From Polytrichum commune (lineage: Eukaryota; Streptophyta; Polytrichopsida; Polytrichales; Polytrichaceae), in contig OX485803.1 in the NCBI GenBank assembly GCA_950295325.1, forward strand, positions 76,029,554-76,093,553: 64,000 nt of DNA, in the 5' to 3' direction. Of the stretch, positions 11,393 through 24,608 are shown piece after piece; positions within the stretch are counted from its first letter, which is position 1, and each line of letters opens with the position of its first letter. Made by a program: the position numbers and the translations under genes. The notes beneath the pieces were generated by a model that saw only the letters and a program-made list of their open reading frames with translations, was not told where the DNA came from and did not search any database.

Positions 11393-14300
11393 ATGGAGGC
11401 GAAGTCGAGTGGACACAAGCTGCTTGTGACCCTGGGTCTGGCGAAGGGACTGCAAAGAAAACACTCATCCACCACCAGCATCTACAGTGTGGATGCATTC
11501 AGCAGTGGGATCTTGCCGGCTCTTGGGAGCAGGGCCAATCTCAGCACACGCAACATCGTCCTCAACAAACGTGTCATTCATCCTTACAACCGCCGCTACA
11601 GGTACTTACTTAAGTATATCTATCAACCTCTCTACCACACACTCTACCTCAATATATAAATTGTCATAATATTTTGATGAATTGCATCCCCGAGGTGGCA
11701 ATTATGTATCTGTATCTCTAGAATCTCGTTTGAAGCTGTTAAAATAATTCTTTACTAAGAAGCACTGCTTTGGAGCTCCATTCGCATTACAAGCATTATG
11801 ATTAAGACTAAGAGATTTTATGAAACTAAATACCTTTGGGTCTCATAGGTGGATGGCGACCCTTGCTTCAATAAGAATATTGCTTCTAAGGAGTTCTAAG
11901 AGCATCGACATTTGAAAGTGTATCAAGCTCTCTATGAGATTCTACCTCAATGTTTTGATAATATTTTCATGAATCTGGTTTGGAGCTGTTAAAACATTAT
12001 TTTACTAACAAGCAATATTTTGGAGCTGCTTTCGTCTTATAAGTTGTCATCAAGACTAAGTGATTTTAAACATTTCTTAAGAAACAAAACTAAATACCTT
12101 GGGGTCTCATGGATGGATGGTGACCCTTGCTTTGCTTTTTAAAAAATGCTTGAGGAGTTCTAACATCGACATATGAAAGTATAATTCTTTTCTAGTGGAG
12201 ACACGAATGGTACCAGTGGATTCCTCTCCATGTACTCTATCCAAGCATGTTACTCCTCTTTGTGAAATTAACAAATGCTTAATTATTCCTTTAGAAGCAG
12301 CATTGGAAGCTATTTAGAAAACAACTGTTCTAAAGGGTAGAGTTGCCACCCTGGGGATGTGATCCACCAGAGTTGCAGCGCATTCGAAAATAATGAAGTC
12401 CATGGTCTGTGTCTACATTAGCCTCAGGGTTTAAGGAAATTAAAAAAATTCGGGGTTTAATACAACAATTTGATATCTGGTGGTGTGTGTACAGATATTG
12501 GTGGTACTGGTTAATTGTGTTGGTGTTCTATTCGGCATGGGTTTCGCCATTTGAGTTTGGGTTTGTGGAGAATCCACGAGGCCATCTGTTAGCTATTGAC
12601 AATGTGGTGAATGGGTTTTTTGGAATCGACATCGTTTTGACATTCTTCGTGGCGTATCTGGACCCAACGACATTCTTGATGGTCGACGAATTTAAAATGA
12701 TTGCATTACGGTGAGTGCACTGAACAAGGTTTAGTGGGTTTTCTCAACAGACTGTCATACTTGATATATACCGACCTAGGTTGTCTAGTCAACAACATCA
12801 AACCATTATTATGGCTAAGCGCAGTCATTGTTATGGTCCATTTTTTTTCAGATTTCTGTTACCACGTGTTGTCTCCTATGGCGATTAACGGGTTCGAAAC
12901 CCAAAAAGCTGGGATTTTCTGATTTTAGCTCTTTGCATATATTGTATGACAGGTACTTATCATCATGGTTTGTTCTGGATGTTGCATCAACCGTCCCTTT
13001 CGAGGCCATAGCATTTGTATTCACAGGGAGATATGGCAAAGGCTTTGTGTACAGTATGCTCAATATGCTGCGTTTGTGGCGTTTGCGGCGAGTCAGTGCC
13101 CTCTTTGCAAGGTATATAACACACTGAAAATTCATAAAGAGTATGCATTTTGAAATGGGTTGAAATGGATGAAACGGCGCTCCTGCCACCCTGTTAATTT
13201 CACTTTGTTTCATGCATTCACCACATCCTTTAAACCCTCGATTGAGCTGATCAAATCTTGACGTGTGCCCGGGCCGTCGCAGGATTGAAAAGGACGTGCG
13301 CTTTAGTTATTTCTGGACCCGCTGTGTCAAACTCTTCCTGGTGCGTTACACTGCTTTTGTCATAGCATTCTTATTGATGATATTAACCTCACGGTTCAAA
13401 TTCGTTCCACCCAAATCTCCTCTGAGCTCATTGCGCAAGTCTTCGAGATTTTTGAATCAAACATGCCCACTAAACCGACCAAATGTTTCTTGCTACTATA
13501 TGCTAGTTCAGCTTTATTTAAGGTAAGGTTTGCTTGACTCACCATATACAAATTTCCCATTGGCAAGGAGAACCTCTCTTAATAGGCTTTTCTTTGGAGG
13601 TCTTGAACATATACGCGGCCAAGACCTACGTAAAAAGGAACTCTATAACATGATGATCTGTGGACAATGAGAAATTTTGGTTATAAATGTAGGACATACA
13701 TACCTTAAAAACCCTTAAAAGCCGATGGTAGCAAGAAAATTTGGAGAACTATCCCATCAACGTGCCCAGAGCACTGCTTCCTTCCTTCCAAAACAAAACA
13801 AATTAAGTCTGTATGTTTTAAAAGGGTGGAGACATAGGAGTCAATTGATATACTAAGGGTTATATCTCGGTCGGGATTTCATAATCATTTCGAAATGTGC
13901 AGATTTAAGCAGACGGAAGCTGATGGAAGGTTATGTGATTTACAATGAAATTTTAGGTGACGATCTTCATCTGCCACTGCGCTGCGTGCTTCTACTACTT
14001 GCTGGCCGCACGTCACAGCAACGAGTCGGCGACATGGCTGGGAGCCGTCCTACCCGACTTTCGACAAGAATCGCTATGGGTGCGATATGTGACCAGCATT
14101 TACTGGTCCATCACAACTCTCTCAACAGTGGGATACGGGGATCTGCATCCTGTCAACAGAGGAGAAATGATCTACGACATCTTCTTCATGTTGCTCAATC
14201 TGTCTCTCACGGCATACATCATTGGAAACATGACCAATCTTATCACTCACATAACTGCGCGTACTCGTGACTACGTAAGACTTGCACCTCACATTGAATT

Positions 14301-17300
14301 GTCGTTCTGTTGTGCCGTTTCTTGTCCTTCGAAGAATGTGAAGACAATTTATGGACTGCTTTTAGTGTTTTGTGGTGCTAGTTACATCTCAAAATACAAG
14401 TGACAAGGGTTTAAGGTTGAGTTAGTCTTGATAATACATACCCTCTTACAGGGGTTACCAATTGTTGAGTGCTAACTCAACACTTAGCACTTCGAAATAT
14501 GTGTGGACAATAATATATTACTTCATGTGTCTTATGGTTTCAGTTAAATATCAAAACGCATGTGACAAGGGTTTAATGCTGGGTCAGTGTTGATGATACA
14601 TGCCTTGTTTAGGGTTTAGCAACTGTTCAGTGCTAACTCAACATTTAGCACTTCGAAAGACTGCGAGGACAATTTTTATACTGCTTTATGTGTCTTGGGG
14701 TTTGACTTACATCTCAGAACGCAAGTGATAAGCGTTAGTGTTGAGTCAGTGTTGATACAAATCAAGGGTTTAACATCTCTTTCAGTGGTAACTCAACATT
14801 CAGCAATTGATTTATTCAGCTCATAATTCAACCTTTTAGGTCTTGCAGCTATGAGTATAGAAAGAAAAGACTTAAATTGCAACCCTATGTTTGGTAGGCA
14901 TTGATCTAATACTGTAGTATGATGTGATCGTATCAATGTGAAATGAATATTGGTGTATGAACGTAGAGGTTTGTGATGTAACTTTACAATGAAACCCTGA
15001 GCGGTGAAATCCTATGTCTTTTATCTCTGTAATTTCTCTTAACATTTCTTCGTCCCAGGGCAGCGTGATTCGGTGCAAGCAGTGACGGAGTTTGCATCAC
15101 GGAACCAGTTGCCACTAAAGATACAAGAACAAATGATTTCTCACATGCAGCTCAAGTTCAAAACTGACAGCCTTCAACAGCAGGGCACCATGGCAGCCCT
15201 TCCCAAGGCCATTCGCTCCTCCATCGCCCAGCACTTGTTCCTTGAAACTGTGGAGAAAGTCTACCTCTTTCAGGGCACGTCCTACAATTTCCTCACGCAG
15301 CTGGTGCGTCTAACCCCCCAGTGTTGCAATAAATTATCTTGGACTGTGAAAATAAGAGTTTAAGGTTACTTAAGATTTTTTTGCTCTGTATAATTATGGG
15401 CAAGAGATTTATGCTGCATTTCAAATGGGGTGCTGCTGCTGACTGATGATTCAAAGTGGTGGTGGTGTTCGAAAAGGTGTCAGAAATGAAGGCCGAGTAT
15501 TTTCCACCTCGAGAAGATATTATACTTCTGAATGAGGCACCTTCGGAGTTTTATATTGTCGTCAATGGTTCCGCTGTAAGTATCTCAATGTGATGCCACT
15601 GATGTCAAATATTAATTATTACCATCATAGGTGGTAAATTACTCGTCTACATTGATCAGTGAGGGATTGACGTGTGAAATTGTTTCCAGGGTCTGCATTC
15701 AATGTTTATCCTTAAACCCTAATAAGCCTTTCAACACTGACTTGATGAAGTTCAGTGTTTTCCTGGCTTTAATTGATGTGCACTGAATGTACACCAAATT
15801 GATATATCTGTAATTCAGTATGAGAAAATGTTTTAGGTTAGTGTGATTCTGGTAAGATGATGTTCTGTAAGATTTGGTCCTTTTTCCTTCTACTAATCGG
15901 TACTTGGTCACTGGCTGCAGGACGTGTTGATCCACAAGGGAACTTCAGAGCAGGTAAGGAAATATGTGCAATCCTACCTTGTAATTGCAATATATATTTT
16001 TTTAAATTCTACATTCTTTCAGTCTCAATTGAACTTACACACCTTGTTGCTTTGAAGATTAATCTCTGACATTTGGGCATGGAATGGTCACTCAGATCCT
16101 GGTCACAGCTCACAGCGGAGACGTTATTGGTGAAATTGGAGTGCTTTGCTACATGCCACAGCCATTCACTGTTCGGAGCCGTAAGCTGTTGCAACTTCTG
16201 CGGCTGGATCGCAGCGTGTTCATGAATATAGTCTCTTCCTTCCAGGAAGATGGACAGAGGATTGTTGACAATCTTCTCCAGGTGAAAGTTATAAATCCTC
16301 CTTCCATGTTCTTCAGTTGCATTAGCTTCTTGACATAAGACTCGATAGCTCTGGCATAACCCTAGATAATTCGTAATTAGACAGTTAGGATGTAATCAGG
16401 CCTGCAATTAGATGATGTCTGCTCTGGATGTCTGTACCCTAATTTGTTACCAAATGTGCCTTAAATGTGAAGGGGCAGGACATACCACTATCATGACTGG
16501 AAGTGACACCATTTCAATTCGTTTTGTTGCAGCGTTTAAGGGAGTCGGATGATCCGCGGTTTGGTGAGCTTTCTGCCGAGATAGAGGCACTCCTTGCTGA
16601 AGGTGGAGAGATGTCTTTGAGTTTATGCTCAGTGGCTGCAGGAGGAAATGTGGAGGTTATGGAGCAATTACTAGACAAGGGGGTGGACCCTGACAAAGCT
16701 GATTACAGTGGTCGCACACCTTTGGTATGTTAATGAATTACTTGTAAGAAAACTGTAACTCTGTGATCAATCATTCAGCATAAATTCTTGCAATATTTAT
16801 AAACTCATTAGTCACCCTGAGGGGTTGCAGGAGGAACTCACTGTTATGTGTGCCTTACTGAGCCTCCACATCAGTCCAGAATTGCTGAAGGCGATTAGGC
16901 CATGGCAACTTATCATGAACCTTAGTAATGTTATGTTCCAAGAACAGTACATGGCTTCTAGTAAATTGTTCCATTTAGGTTTAGCAATCAGGACGACTTT
17001 GGTAATGCTAGTAATGTTACTGAACTGTCTAGTAAAGTGATTTCCCCAGCTGATTGCGTCCACAAAGGGTCATCTGGAGTGTGTCTCGCTTCTTCTGGAC
17101 AACGGGGCTGATGGGAATAAGGCAGGTGTGTATCTAAGCTGCTTCAATCCAATGTCTGCTAGTGTTATCATGTATTTGACCTGACACCAAATTTGACCTT
17201 ATGTCTTTGCATAAATATTCACAAGGTAGGACTTGACTGATCAGTCAATCAACACCTATGTCGCTCGGTTGGATTTTTTTGGCTTGGTGCCCTAGCTCAC

Positions 17301-20097
17301 ACAAGTAGAACAATGAACTAAGAAACTGTGTTGTCAAGATGATTCAGCTCTTTCAGCTTTACATATGAGGTATGGTGGACAGACATCTAGGGTTAGCTGA
17401 TGACGTTCCCTGATAAACTTGGAACAATGTAACATGCCTACATGTTTCATTCGAAGTGGCTCCCATTTAGCTTTCTTACCTCTCTGTAATTCACCCTACT
17501 ACATTCCATGAACTTTAGATTGTAACTCATATACGTAATTGTGACAATTTCTGAGTTTTTCTACATTTATATCTACAATCATTTGTAATCGATTTGTAAG
17601 GCACTGGTTCCTGTAGAATCTGGATGGCAGATTAATTTAGAACTGCATACCAAATTTACAGATTGTGGGCTGATGTGTGCAGATGTTGATGGCAAAGTTC
17701 CACTTATAGAGGCCCTCATAGCACGGGACATCGCCACTGTGAAGCTCCTTTGGGAGAATGGAGCCACCCTGAATAATGCTGACCGAGGCCGATTTTTAGG
17801 GCAAGCCGTGATGGATGGCAATACAGGTCTCATTGACGATCTTTTACACTATGGTGCCGATGTAAATGAAGGTGACACTGAAGGCCTCACTCCGCTCCAC
17901 GTTGCTGTGATGAATGGCCATTTGGACATGGTGAGGTTTCTCTTGTCCCGAGGTGCTGTTATCAACAAATTTGATGACCGCATCCCATCTCCTCTCCAGC
18001 TTGCGGACCTCAACAAGGAGCACCCAGAAATGGCAGCGCTGTTAAAATCCCAAGCAGTGTTGGACTCATCAAGTCACGGCCAGTGTCTTGTTAATAACAC
18101 CTCAGATGCAGAAGCCAAATTGGGTGATGATCAAAGTCCTGCTTCATTGCCGAGTTGTCATCCAGGACATGATTTGGACAGTGGTGCCAGTGGTTCCAGG
18201 GAACCATCAATGTTGAATTTGTTGAATAAGGGGAACTCAGTTGAGGTTGATCAGGTGCCAACTCTACCTTCAACCAACTCCCTTGCAATTCTTTGCTACA
18301 ATCAACAAATGTTTTCAATCAAAGGGTGTTGTCTCAAATAAACTAAGTTTTTGGGCGTTTCCTTTTTCTACTACTTCAGGGTTTTGGTCTTGTCTCTCCT
18401 GGTTTCCTTGTGTTGCCATTGAGGTCTTATCGCACATGCTACAATAAATATTTCAGTCTTCCAATTACCTGCGGAATCAGTAGCAGAAACTTAGATCATA
18501 CGGATTGGCCACCATTTGGCTATTGCCACATGTGCGAATTAATTTCTAATTCATTTAGTTTCCGATTGCTTCCTTTTGAATGCTTTGTATTGAGTATCTA
18601 GGTCTTAAATCTTTGGAATAACCATCTCTCTTGACTCTTATATTACAGTGTACCTACTTTTACCTGTAAGTGTTGTTTGGTCAACAATACTTACAAGGAT
18701 ATGTTTCGTTTATCCTGGGAGACATGATTGTCAAGCATGACTGTTGAAGAAGGTAAAGAATAAGGTATTATTGTGGATTGAAATTTAAGGAGGCATGCTG
18801 GAACAAATGGAAATCTAACATGAGTAGTTGATTGTGTCTCCTTTTTGTTCTCTGTCCAAGGCTGCATCACCTATCCGTCCCAAAAGAACTGCTCTAAGTC
18901 GTAACTCTCACCAACATCCTGCAATCAACACATTGATGCAAAAGCATTCAACCAAGGGACGCCTTGCAGGCTCATTGGCACATAAAGCCATGAGCCAGCT
19001 AAACATCAATCCTTGGGGCCGTCGGCGGAGCGACAAAGACGATGAATCTATTCCAGCTCCTTCTCCACCTGCCATTGATGATTATGTGAGGAGGCTTCCT
19101 TTACGTGTAATTATTCATCCATACCATCCACAGAGCAAGGAAGCTTGTTCCCCAACTGTATTGGCAAAGCTTGTGAATTTGCCCAGGTCTTTGGAGGAAT
19201 TACTTGAATTGGCCGGTATGTAATTAGCCTGCTTCCTCAAACACTTGCATTGCAATCGACTTTTCAAGATTTCAAGTAATTTTGTATATAATAAAGAAAG
19301 TTCATTACATGAGTGATGAAGTAAGTAGTCCAGGCATGATGGTGATATTGACACCTTGGTATCATGTCATTGCCTTCAATAGCCATGCTGTGGGTCAGAC
19401 GTTTGATAGTAAGAAGGGTGCTATCATGTGTCTATTATGTGGTTGTTTGTGTTACACATGGTTTCTTAGTAAACCCAATCTTAAAAATATAGAAGAATCT
19501 CTTGGAAGGTCTGACATTATGCTTGTTTTGTTATCTACTTATTGAGTTTGTTAAACTGCTGTCTGTTGCAGGCAAGAAATTTAACAACGATCCAACTAAG
19601 GTTCTGAGTACTCAGGGTGCAGAGATTGACGATGTTAGCTTAGTCCGAGAGTATGAGCATCTGTACATTATTAATGAGCATCAACTACGATCTGAACCCC
19701 AAGGTAAGTGCTTTCATTCAATTAAACACAACATTTTTATGTATAAAGATTGGCGATTGGCACTTGGGGATTCACACTTGTTTAGAGCTAGGAGAAATCA
19801 TATGATATTATGTATGCCTGCAGAGTGGCTTGGTGGCATTGTGAATCTTCAATGTGCCATGAGATCAAGATTATTAGCCAGTTCTATATGCAGACAGTAT
19901 GACATTGCTTTTTTTGTCAATGCATCTTGCTGACAGAATATTATGAGATGACTTAATAGTCTTCTTTGTTTCTTTGAGCAGGGTTTGCTGCGGGCGAGCT
20001 CATTGCCAATTTGCAAGCCGTAATAACAGTTTTGTCAAATAGCACAAGTGGCACTGCATCTCTACAACAGGCAGTGGAGCCTCGAGATGTTGCATAG
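11393..20097 (+). CDS. AKT1-like: AKT1-like Shaker potassium channel, 15 coding exons, 986 aa
   Basis: Exons: 11393-11601, 12495-12710, 12953-13111, 13283-13340, 13957-14274, 15064-15303, 15477-15575, 15921-15953, 16096-16281, 16533-16724, 17050-17125, 17683-18254, 18861-19215, 19572-19703, 19982-20097. All introns are GT-AG and the 2,961 nt end in TAG in frame. The product is a voltage-gated plasma-membrane K+ channel of the plant AKT (inward-rectifier) type. S1 lies at about residues 71-93 and S2 at 100-125; S4 carries RLWRLRR at 182-188. The pore helix and filter are [14 protein letters not shown] with TVGYGD at 271-276; S6 lies at about 285-313. The C-linker has ASRNQLP and [10 protein letters not shown], as in AKT1. 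The cyclic-nucleotide-binding-like domain (about 395-505) contains [16 protein letters not shown]. Ankyrin repeats span about 525-720, then a low-complexity linker, then a KHA domain (about 860-945). It is longer than the roughly 860 aa of Arabidopsis AKT1, mainly in the ankyrin-KHA linker and C-terminus. Exon 8 is only 33 nt. The first in-frame ATG is at 11,393. The AKT assignment is firm; AKT1 versus AKT2 is not separable here. Confidence 0.95.
11665..12182. repeat. Tandem duplication inside intron 1
   Basis: Two diverged units of about 255 bp (near 11,665-11,920 and 11,925-12,182). Shared phrases include TTTGGAGCTGTTAAAA, AAACTAAATACCTT and GGATGGNGACCCTTGCTT. They lie between exons 1 and 2 of the potassium channel and carry no open frame. 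Confidence 0.8.
14310..14825. repeat. Three ~162-bp tandem repeats inside intron 5
   Basis: Units start with CTTCGAA near 14,327, 14,490 and 14,652. Each contains a GTGACAAGGGTTTA-like phrase (14,401; 14,561; degenerate at 14,725) and a GTTGAGTGCTAACTCAAC-like inverted segment. The first unit begins just after the exon 5 donor, so the repeat lies wholly within the intron. Confidence 0.8.
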
Positions 20098-21284
20098 ATG
20101 GTTGGATTCTTTTGCCCACAAACTACACAACATTCTTGGTTAGAGAGTCACTGCTTGGAACAATGGCCACGTAGCCATTTGACCCAGTCTGAGAGCAGAG
20201 GGTAGAGTAGAGTGTAGTCTGATACTAAACCAATGTACCAGTATTGATAATCAAGATAGAAGGAAAAAATCCTTCAAGTGCTATTCTCCATCTTCTATGT
20301 ACCTATACCTACTGCCGTCTTTGTGTTCTGTAAAAATTATGTACATACACAGCAGCTTATAAACAGGCTTGATTTCTGATTGCTTTCCCGCTTCGTATTC
20401 CAGAGGGTTGATTTGTGCACCTGTTTTGACTTTGTTCCTTTCATTTTATCAAAAATTATATAACTGGAATGATATTTGGCAGTGGTACACTGTAATGGTT
20501 CCACAAATGTCTGGATTGTACATTGATAATTTTGTAAATGCTTCAGAAATTCGTGGAAGCATTACAATGTTCACCATACCGTACTTGGAAGATTGGTTTA
20601 ATTTTCTATGTGTTCACGTAGATGTTTCATGATTTACTAAACAGGATGATTAATTTGAGGTTGAGTTGGATTGAGTAATTGTAAGCAGTCAGTATCATAA
20701 AGCTGAAGCACCGGCCGAGGACATAGATTTAAACCGAAGGCTTCAAATTTCTCCATGATTTTGGATAAGCTGGAGAGCAACTAACTTGACGGTGAAGGTA
20801 ACCACACAGCATAATCATTACCTTGATTACGATGAGGTCGTGGAGATTGAAGGAACATTCAATTTATAAACACATTTAATTTACATAATAGCTTCTGCAC
20901 ATTGAGAAGAGTGAAATATAAGGACAAAGTTGCACAAAATTCACAAATTCAAGAGAAGGCACATGCCATTCATATTATATTTCGAATATATACTTGTGTA
21001 CATGGATATTGGAAGAGATTGAGGATTCTTACTTAGATTAGTGTCAAACCTCTGCTTCCAGAACACTGCAGAAGGCAGATTATAAACAAGATTGAATTAA
21101 TGCACATAGTATCTACAAGTACTGCAGCTGTAAGTAAATTTCCGTGTTTGTAGATGTAATATATACAAGTGTACATACATTCATACAAAATGTATATGAA
21201 ATGTCCATCAACAATTATGTATAAGTTGAGCAGCTTCAAAATATCTGCCGTCCCCACCGAGTGGCATCAGTGATTCAGTTATGT
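20098..21284. other. 3' flank of the channel gene and intergenic DNA
   Basis: The first few hundred bases are the probable 3' UTR of the potassium channel; I could not pick a single polyadenylation site. The rest is AT-rich, with no supported gene. Confidence 0.4.
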
Positions 21285-21635
21285 TCACCAGTTTCTTCCA
21301 CAATACAAACAAGGGATTTCTTTGCAGTAGTGAGCAGGATCAATCTTGCAAATTGGGCCAAATATTGGGGTCGTCGACAGTAGGCTTCGGTTGTGCAATC
21401 TGGAAACTGGGAATCCAGTTCCTTCGGATGAAACCCGAGTCCCTAATTCACAATCATGGTTTTCTGGATCAGGTTCTGGAGGCCAAAACAACAACCGAAA
21501 GAGCCTGTCCATGATGAATTGGCAGGTAGAGATGAACTCAATGATGCACCTCCTAGCACCGCCGGACCCAATCTGCATAATTTGTGATAGTATACGTACA
21601 GAATGAACAGGTGGTCGACCGATCGAGACGAACAT
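21285..21635 (-). CDS. Family A: small protein with C-terminal HxCx4CxxCG signature
   Basis: Frame of 116 aa from ATG 21,635; a shorter start at MQIGSGGARRC is possible. It ends with PAHYCKEIPCLYCGRNW, which matches the C-terminal signature shared with five other small ORFs downstream (B to F): H-x-C-x4-C-x2-C-G followed by a basic residue. Upstream of the signature, IFGPICKIDPAH parallels the F-P-x-Q-x-S...D-P-x-H pattern of B, C and F. No signal peptide or membrane segment is evident. I do not recognise the family; the clustered cysteines could bind a metal or form disulphides, which is speculation. Start choice is uncertain because the N-terminus does not resemble the MAS starts of B, C, D and F. 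Confidence 0.5.
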   Translation of the reverse strand: MFVSIGRPPVHSVRILSQIMQIGSGGARRCIIEFISTCQFIMDRLFRLLFWPPEPDPENHDCELGTRVSSEGTGFPVSRLHNRSLLSTTPIFGPICKIDPAHYCKEIPCLYCGRNW

Positions 21636-22500
21636 TTGAACAATCTTGGAGCTAGCTGATCCATCCTTTGCTTCTAAGAGACATTCTAATTACAGCGTCA
21701 TCTCTGAGCAGTTCTCTCAGAGAAATTGTAATGATGTCTCGTTGTAAAATTTGTCAAGCATTTAAAAGCTAATATGGAAAGGCTAGTTCTATACTAGATC
21801 GCAAAATTGTGGCAGTCGATATAAGTGATATATAAAATATGTATTTCCACTGATGATTGTCTGCAAATTTGGCTGGGGACGCAACATCCCAATTTGAAAT
21901 TGACTAACCAAGATTCTCCTCAGTATTTTTCACAATAGCCGCAATGAGCAGCATATTCCTCTCGATATACAAAAATGGACAACCCTACACGTACGTACTT
22001 CGCGCAGAATTACACATCTTGTCAATCGAGGGTTGAGCTGCACACACGATGACATGATTTGCTCTAATATTACAACAGAACTCCAGTCTATGCCGTTTGA
22101 CAAATAACGTAAGTTCAGTTGGCATATTATCTCCATGTCGAGCTCTTCATTTCTTCGAAGGAAGGAACTCAAAGGGAACTCAACACCCGACACTCAACTA
22201 ACTATCTCACTGGGATATTCCTTGGAGTAGTTAATATAACGGTGTTCTTAATTACCTCCAGAAGCAGCCGTGTGGAGTTTCAAGTTGCGGCTGAAATTGA
22301 ATTCCCTTAGTTTGTAGATATGGATGGTTGACCATTATACTTAGGATAAGATATTGATGTGGCGGCGGAGATACACGAGATGATAACTTATCGAAGCCCA
22401 CCAATTGTTGCTGTCGGTCCACATAAATTACTACTCCACAAGTTTCATTAGTGACTGGTTTTGTAGTTGTACAGTAACGTCTGGTGCATGAAATTCTTCG
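21636..22500. other. Intergenic between family A and the duplicated block
   Basis: No gene supported. A TATATA run near 21,830 could serve family A on the minus strand. Confidence 0.3.
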
Positions 22501-23162
22501 GCAACGCAACCGTTCAATAATTCTTCAATATTATGCACAGCAATGTACAAGAATTCCTGGCCAGAGGATTTTTTTAAATTTCCAGGAGGCTTCCGTGCAG
22601 GTGAGGTCAATCTTCATGAGGACCAAATTTTAAGCTCTGGTGCTGTAGGTATAATCGTCAGTACTCTGCATCCCCAAAGGATTCACAGAAACCCGGAAAG
22701 ACGTTCATTAGGATCCGGTAGCAGTTAGCTGCTGGGAACCCCCTGGCCTTTTCGCGCGGTCTGAGGTATTCCATTTGCATCTACAACGAATTATAGCTGT
22801 ACCTCCACAAGAATGGCGATTATATTCAAGAAATGGCATAATTTTACATGTGTAAGATTAACCCAATGATGTGACCGCTCACCGACTGGGAGGACCTCTA
22901 GTTATCTAACGACTACAGTATCACCTACAGGCGGCAAGCAATGACTCTAATTAAGCATATTCCAAAAGCCATTGACTAATCGAGTCTCCGCAAGCATAAT
23001 TTCCACCCTTCACCGATCGACACTTCGTCGATCGTGTGGGTGTTCCAAATGGCATGCCAAGTGAGTCAATATCCTAAGTGAACTCCTACGAAGCATCCTT
23101 ACGACAAATCGATAATATCCACGAGCTGCTGGTGTTAATTTTCTCAGGATATTCCTGTTTAT

Positions 23163-23184
23163 CCGATGCACACTTATGCATCGG
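23163..23184. repeat. Conserved small hairpin, copy 1
   Basis: CCGATGCA and TGCATCGG separated by 6 nt. The paralogous position in unit 2 keeps the arms but has a different loop. The core contains TGCAT. Confidence 0.7.
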
Positions 23185-24608
23185 GGAACGCTTGCCTAAC
23201 AGAAGAAATTGACACACTAGGCCAAGTAAATCATCCCACGTAATTTTATATTGCCCCGTGGTACAAATCAAGGTTCTGATTAATTAATTTGTGGTTGTAG
23301 GTGGAAGCTGTGGTCACCGGTGGCAGTCTATGACCCTCTTTTAATTTACCCGTTTTCTGTAGAGATCATGAGGTGTTGTAACAGCGTTCAGGGCGTGAAT
23401 CTTGAGAAAATGGTACTAACATCAGACAGGCTAACTGTACCGCCAGATCCGATCACATGTGGTAACTTAATATCTTCAAACTGAATTAACTGTCAATTGC
23501 TGAGCATAGTGGTTACATATTGCAGAAACATTCTCAATGGGGCACACATTTGGGCTAAGTAGCAACAAGCTTATGATATTTCTTGATTTCATAATTGAGA
23601 AACATTGGATGGCATGAGTCTGTGCTTTACGCAAGTGTCCAGACGGAGGGAAGTCCAAATATTCAAGAGTTGTTGATTCGCTCTTGGATTTTGGATGATG
23701 TTGGTCAGGCTTCGAATTGATTAATTTGTGACAATGGAACCTTGACATGCGCTCAACAAATTACAAAATCCGCAGACCACTCATGGTAATGGTTTCAAGA
23801 CGTTGACCACAGACAGGGGTAAATCACATAACGCTATATCAAAGAATTATTATATAATTGATGAAAGATTCTCTTCAACATAATAATCCATGCCCTTCAA
23901 CGTATAATGTGGAAGATGATGCTGGTTCGACTATCTAGGGGACCTGATGACTACAATTCTGATCAATTATTTTGACCCATTCACCAGGTTTAATTGGTCT
24001 ACTTCATCACATGTTAACCCGAATTCTTACACAACATCATCTACGTCACCGTAAGCATTATAGAACAAAGGATGTGATCTTCTACAATGATAAAACAAAA
24101 GAACTGATGAACCGGACGCATTCATAATGTACACACATATCACATCAGACACCGAGTCATACATACAAAATTATAATATTCATATCAAGGAGAGGAGATT
24201 ATGAGCAATTGCGTTGAGCCAAAGCTGCATCGAGCTCCAGCTGCGGCGTCTGTCGATGGATGATCGCTAGCTCTAACTCATAGTCTCCTCATAAGTACAC
24301 TCGGTTGTATATAATATTATTTACATGTGCTACTTATTCTCTTGAGCTGTACATTGCAGGATGTATATATACATGATCCCTCTTTATACATTTACCAGTG
24401 TCACGGAGGCTCAACTGAAGAAAATGCTGACATGATGTATCATGAAGCTGAACTTCAATTCTCCGGCATTTTAAAGATCATCACCGGCCTTGCATCACTG
24501 GCCGATTACCAGCATGGAATTGTACATAATTCATATATAGCTACAGCAAATCAACACATATGATCCTTACTATACAAACTTGGAGAAATTTCATGCGTTC
24601 GTAATGAA

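Noticed and set aside
12888-12900. GGGTTCGAAACCC, resembling a tRNA T-loop
   Set aside because: No acceptor, D-arm or anticodon arm around it; it lies in intron 2 of the channel. No tRNA gene was found in the window.
13341-13526. Continuation of channel exon 4 into intron 4
   Set aside because: Loses resemblance to the S5 segment right at the GTGCGT donor, and the next exon resumes the AKT sequence in phase.
21930-22193. ORF with HFCISRGICCSL near family A
   Set aside because: Cysteine spacing does not fit H-x-C-x4-C-x2-C-G and there is no proper end.
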